From: an uncultured Lachnospiraceae bacterium
GTDB taxonomy: Bacteria; Bacillota; Clostridia; Lachnospirales; Lachnospiraceae
Length of the DNA: 5,893 bases
Reading direction: 5' to 3'
Assembly: GCA_947625995.1 (NCBI GenBank)
Contig: CANQQN010000120.1
Span: 1-5,893, forward strand
Shown: in pieces, positions 5,020-5,893 of the stretch
How positions within the stretch are numbered: position 1 is the stretch's first letter
How the letters are laid out: each line of letters starts with the position of its first letter
Position numbers and translations under genes: made by a program
Notes under the pieces: model-generated
What the model was told of the DNA's origin: nothing
The model's input: the letters and a program-made list of their open reading frames with translations, nothing else
The model's database searches: none

Positions 5020-5893
5020 ATGACAAAACAGGAATTTTCACAATATATCAGAGAAAACATTTTGATCCTGGACGGGGCAACAGGCTCCAATCTGCAGCGG
5101 GAAGGGATGCCTTCCGGCGTTTGCCCGGAGCTTTGGATCGCGGAGCATCCGGCACTTTTACAAAAGCTGCAGCAGGCATATGTGGAGGCAGGAAGCAAGG
5201 TGGTCTACGCCCCTACCTTCGGCGCCAACCGCATCAAGCTGTCAGAATACGGACTTTCCCGGAAGGTCAGGGAACTGAACAGCGCGCTGGTACGGATCTC
5301 AAAAGAAGCTGTAGGAGATCAGGCGTGGGTGGCAGGCGACATGACCATGACAGGACAGCTTCCGGCGCCCCTTGGGCTTTTGACGGCGGCGGAGATGATC
5401 GGCGCTTACCGGGAACAGGCGGAAACGCTTGTGGAAGCGGGCGTTGATCTGATCGTGATCGAGACTATGATGAATCTGCAGGAGATGAGAGCCGCCCTGA
5501 TCGGCGTAAAAGAAGCCTGCGATCTGCCGGTGATGGCGACGATGTCCTTTGGCGGAAATGGAAGGACGCTGTACGGTACAGATCCGGTCACCGCTGTGGA
5601 AGTGCTCCAGAGCCTTGGAGCAGATGCCGTGGGAATCAATTGCAGTGCCGGTCCCGATAAGATGCTGCCGGTGCTTGAGAAGATGGCCGCCGTGGCAAAG
5701 GTGCCGCTGATCGCAAAGCCGAACGCGGGGCTTCCGAAGCTGGGCGCCGACGGGAAAACGGTCTACGATATGGAAAAAGAACCTTTTGCGGAATATATGG
5801 AGCAGTTGATAGATGCAGGCGCGGCGGCGGTAGGCGGCTGTTGTGGTACGGATCCCTCGTATATCCGGGCGGTGGCGAAGGTCGCGGCGGAGA
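5020..5893 (+). CDS. metH: Homocysteine methyltransferase module, methionine synthase type (3' end outside window)
   Basis: The visible 291 residues form a homocysteine S-methyltransferase domain, the N-terminal module of cobalamin-dependent methionine synthase, which transfers a methyl group to homocysteine to make methionine in the cytoplasm. Typical signatures are ILDGATGSNLQREGM near residues 16-30, VYAPTFGANRIKL (62-74) and DLIVIETMMNLQEMRAAL (143-160). The zinc-binding cysteines are in GINCS (Cys208) and GGCCG (Cys274 and Cys275), so all three ligands are present. ATG 5020 follows GGAGG (5010-5014) with five bases between. The frame is open to the right edge. The pterin-binding and cobalamin domains of MetH are not yet reached, so a shorter enzyme, such as a YitJ-like fusion to methylenetetrahydrofolate reductase or a stand-alone methyltransferase, is possible. 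The domain assignment is firm and the symbol less so. It is a single transcription start unit with a candidate operator upstream. Confidence 0.8.
   Translation, partial: MTKQEFSQYIRENILILDGATGSNLQREGMPSGVCPELWIAEHPALLQKLQQAYVEAGSKVVYAPTFGANRIKLSEYGLSRKVRELNSALVRISKEAVGDQAWVAGDMTMTGQLPAPLGLLTAAEMIGAYREQAETLVEAGVDLIVIETMMNLQEMRAALIGVKEACDLPVMATMSFGGNGRTLYGTDPVTAVEVLQSLGADAVGINCSAGPDKMLPVLEKMAAVAKVPLIAKPNAGLPKLGADGKTVYDMEKEPFAEYMEQLIDAGAAAVGGCCGTDPSYIRAVAKVAAE

Overview
The window reads as an ordinary chromosomal segment of a low-to-mid GC Firmicute, most likely a Clostridia member of the Lachnospiraceae type. This is inferred from several things: strong AGGAGG-type ribosome binding sites, two TTG starts, sigma-A style promoters with extended -10 elements, a Gram-positive lipobox lipoprotein with a trigger-factor-like body, a DUF1934 gene beside murI, and a clostridial type of cardiolipin synthase. 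No taxon was confirmed by any search.

Layout. Positions 1-959 (+): the 3' part of glutamate racemase (murI, cut by the left edge) followed by a small DUF1934 (YwiB-like) gene. These converge on a minus-strand gene (995-1468) for a small single-pass membrane protein of unknown function. A perfect 11-bp hairpin (961-993) sits between them and can terminate both directions. Positions 1469-1924: a divergent intergenic region with a near-consensus promoter for the minus gene and an extended -10 element facing right. After it lies a roughly 260-bp block of imperfect repeats and hairpins (about 1634-1890) that forms the leader of the next gene. Positions 1925-3406 (+): cardiolipin synthase with two HKD motifs. 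Positions 3561-4805 (+): an exported lipoprotein resembling trigger factor without its ribosome-binding domain, with its own promoter and a strong terminator. Positions 5020-5893 (+): the homocysteine methyltransferase module of a methionine synthase (metH-like), cut by the right edge. Its promoter is overlapped by a perfect 9-bp inverted repeat that looks like an operator.

The genes serve separate tasks: peptidoglycan precursor supply (D-glutamate), anionic phospholipid synthesis, folding of exported proteins, and methionine synthesis. Three of the five are cell-envelope functions, but each transcription unit seems to have its own promoter, so this is not one operon. I found no tRNA, rRNA, CRISPR array, transposase, phage gene or toxin/defence cassette. 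The least explained features are the modular repeat/structured leader before the cardiolipin synthase gene and the palindrome over the metH promoter. I do not see a complete new multi-gene system here.
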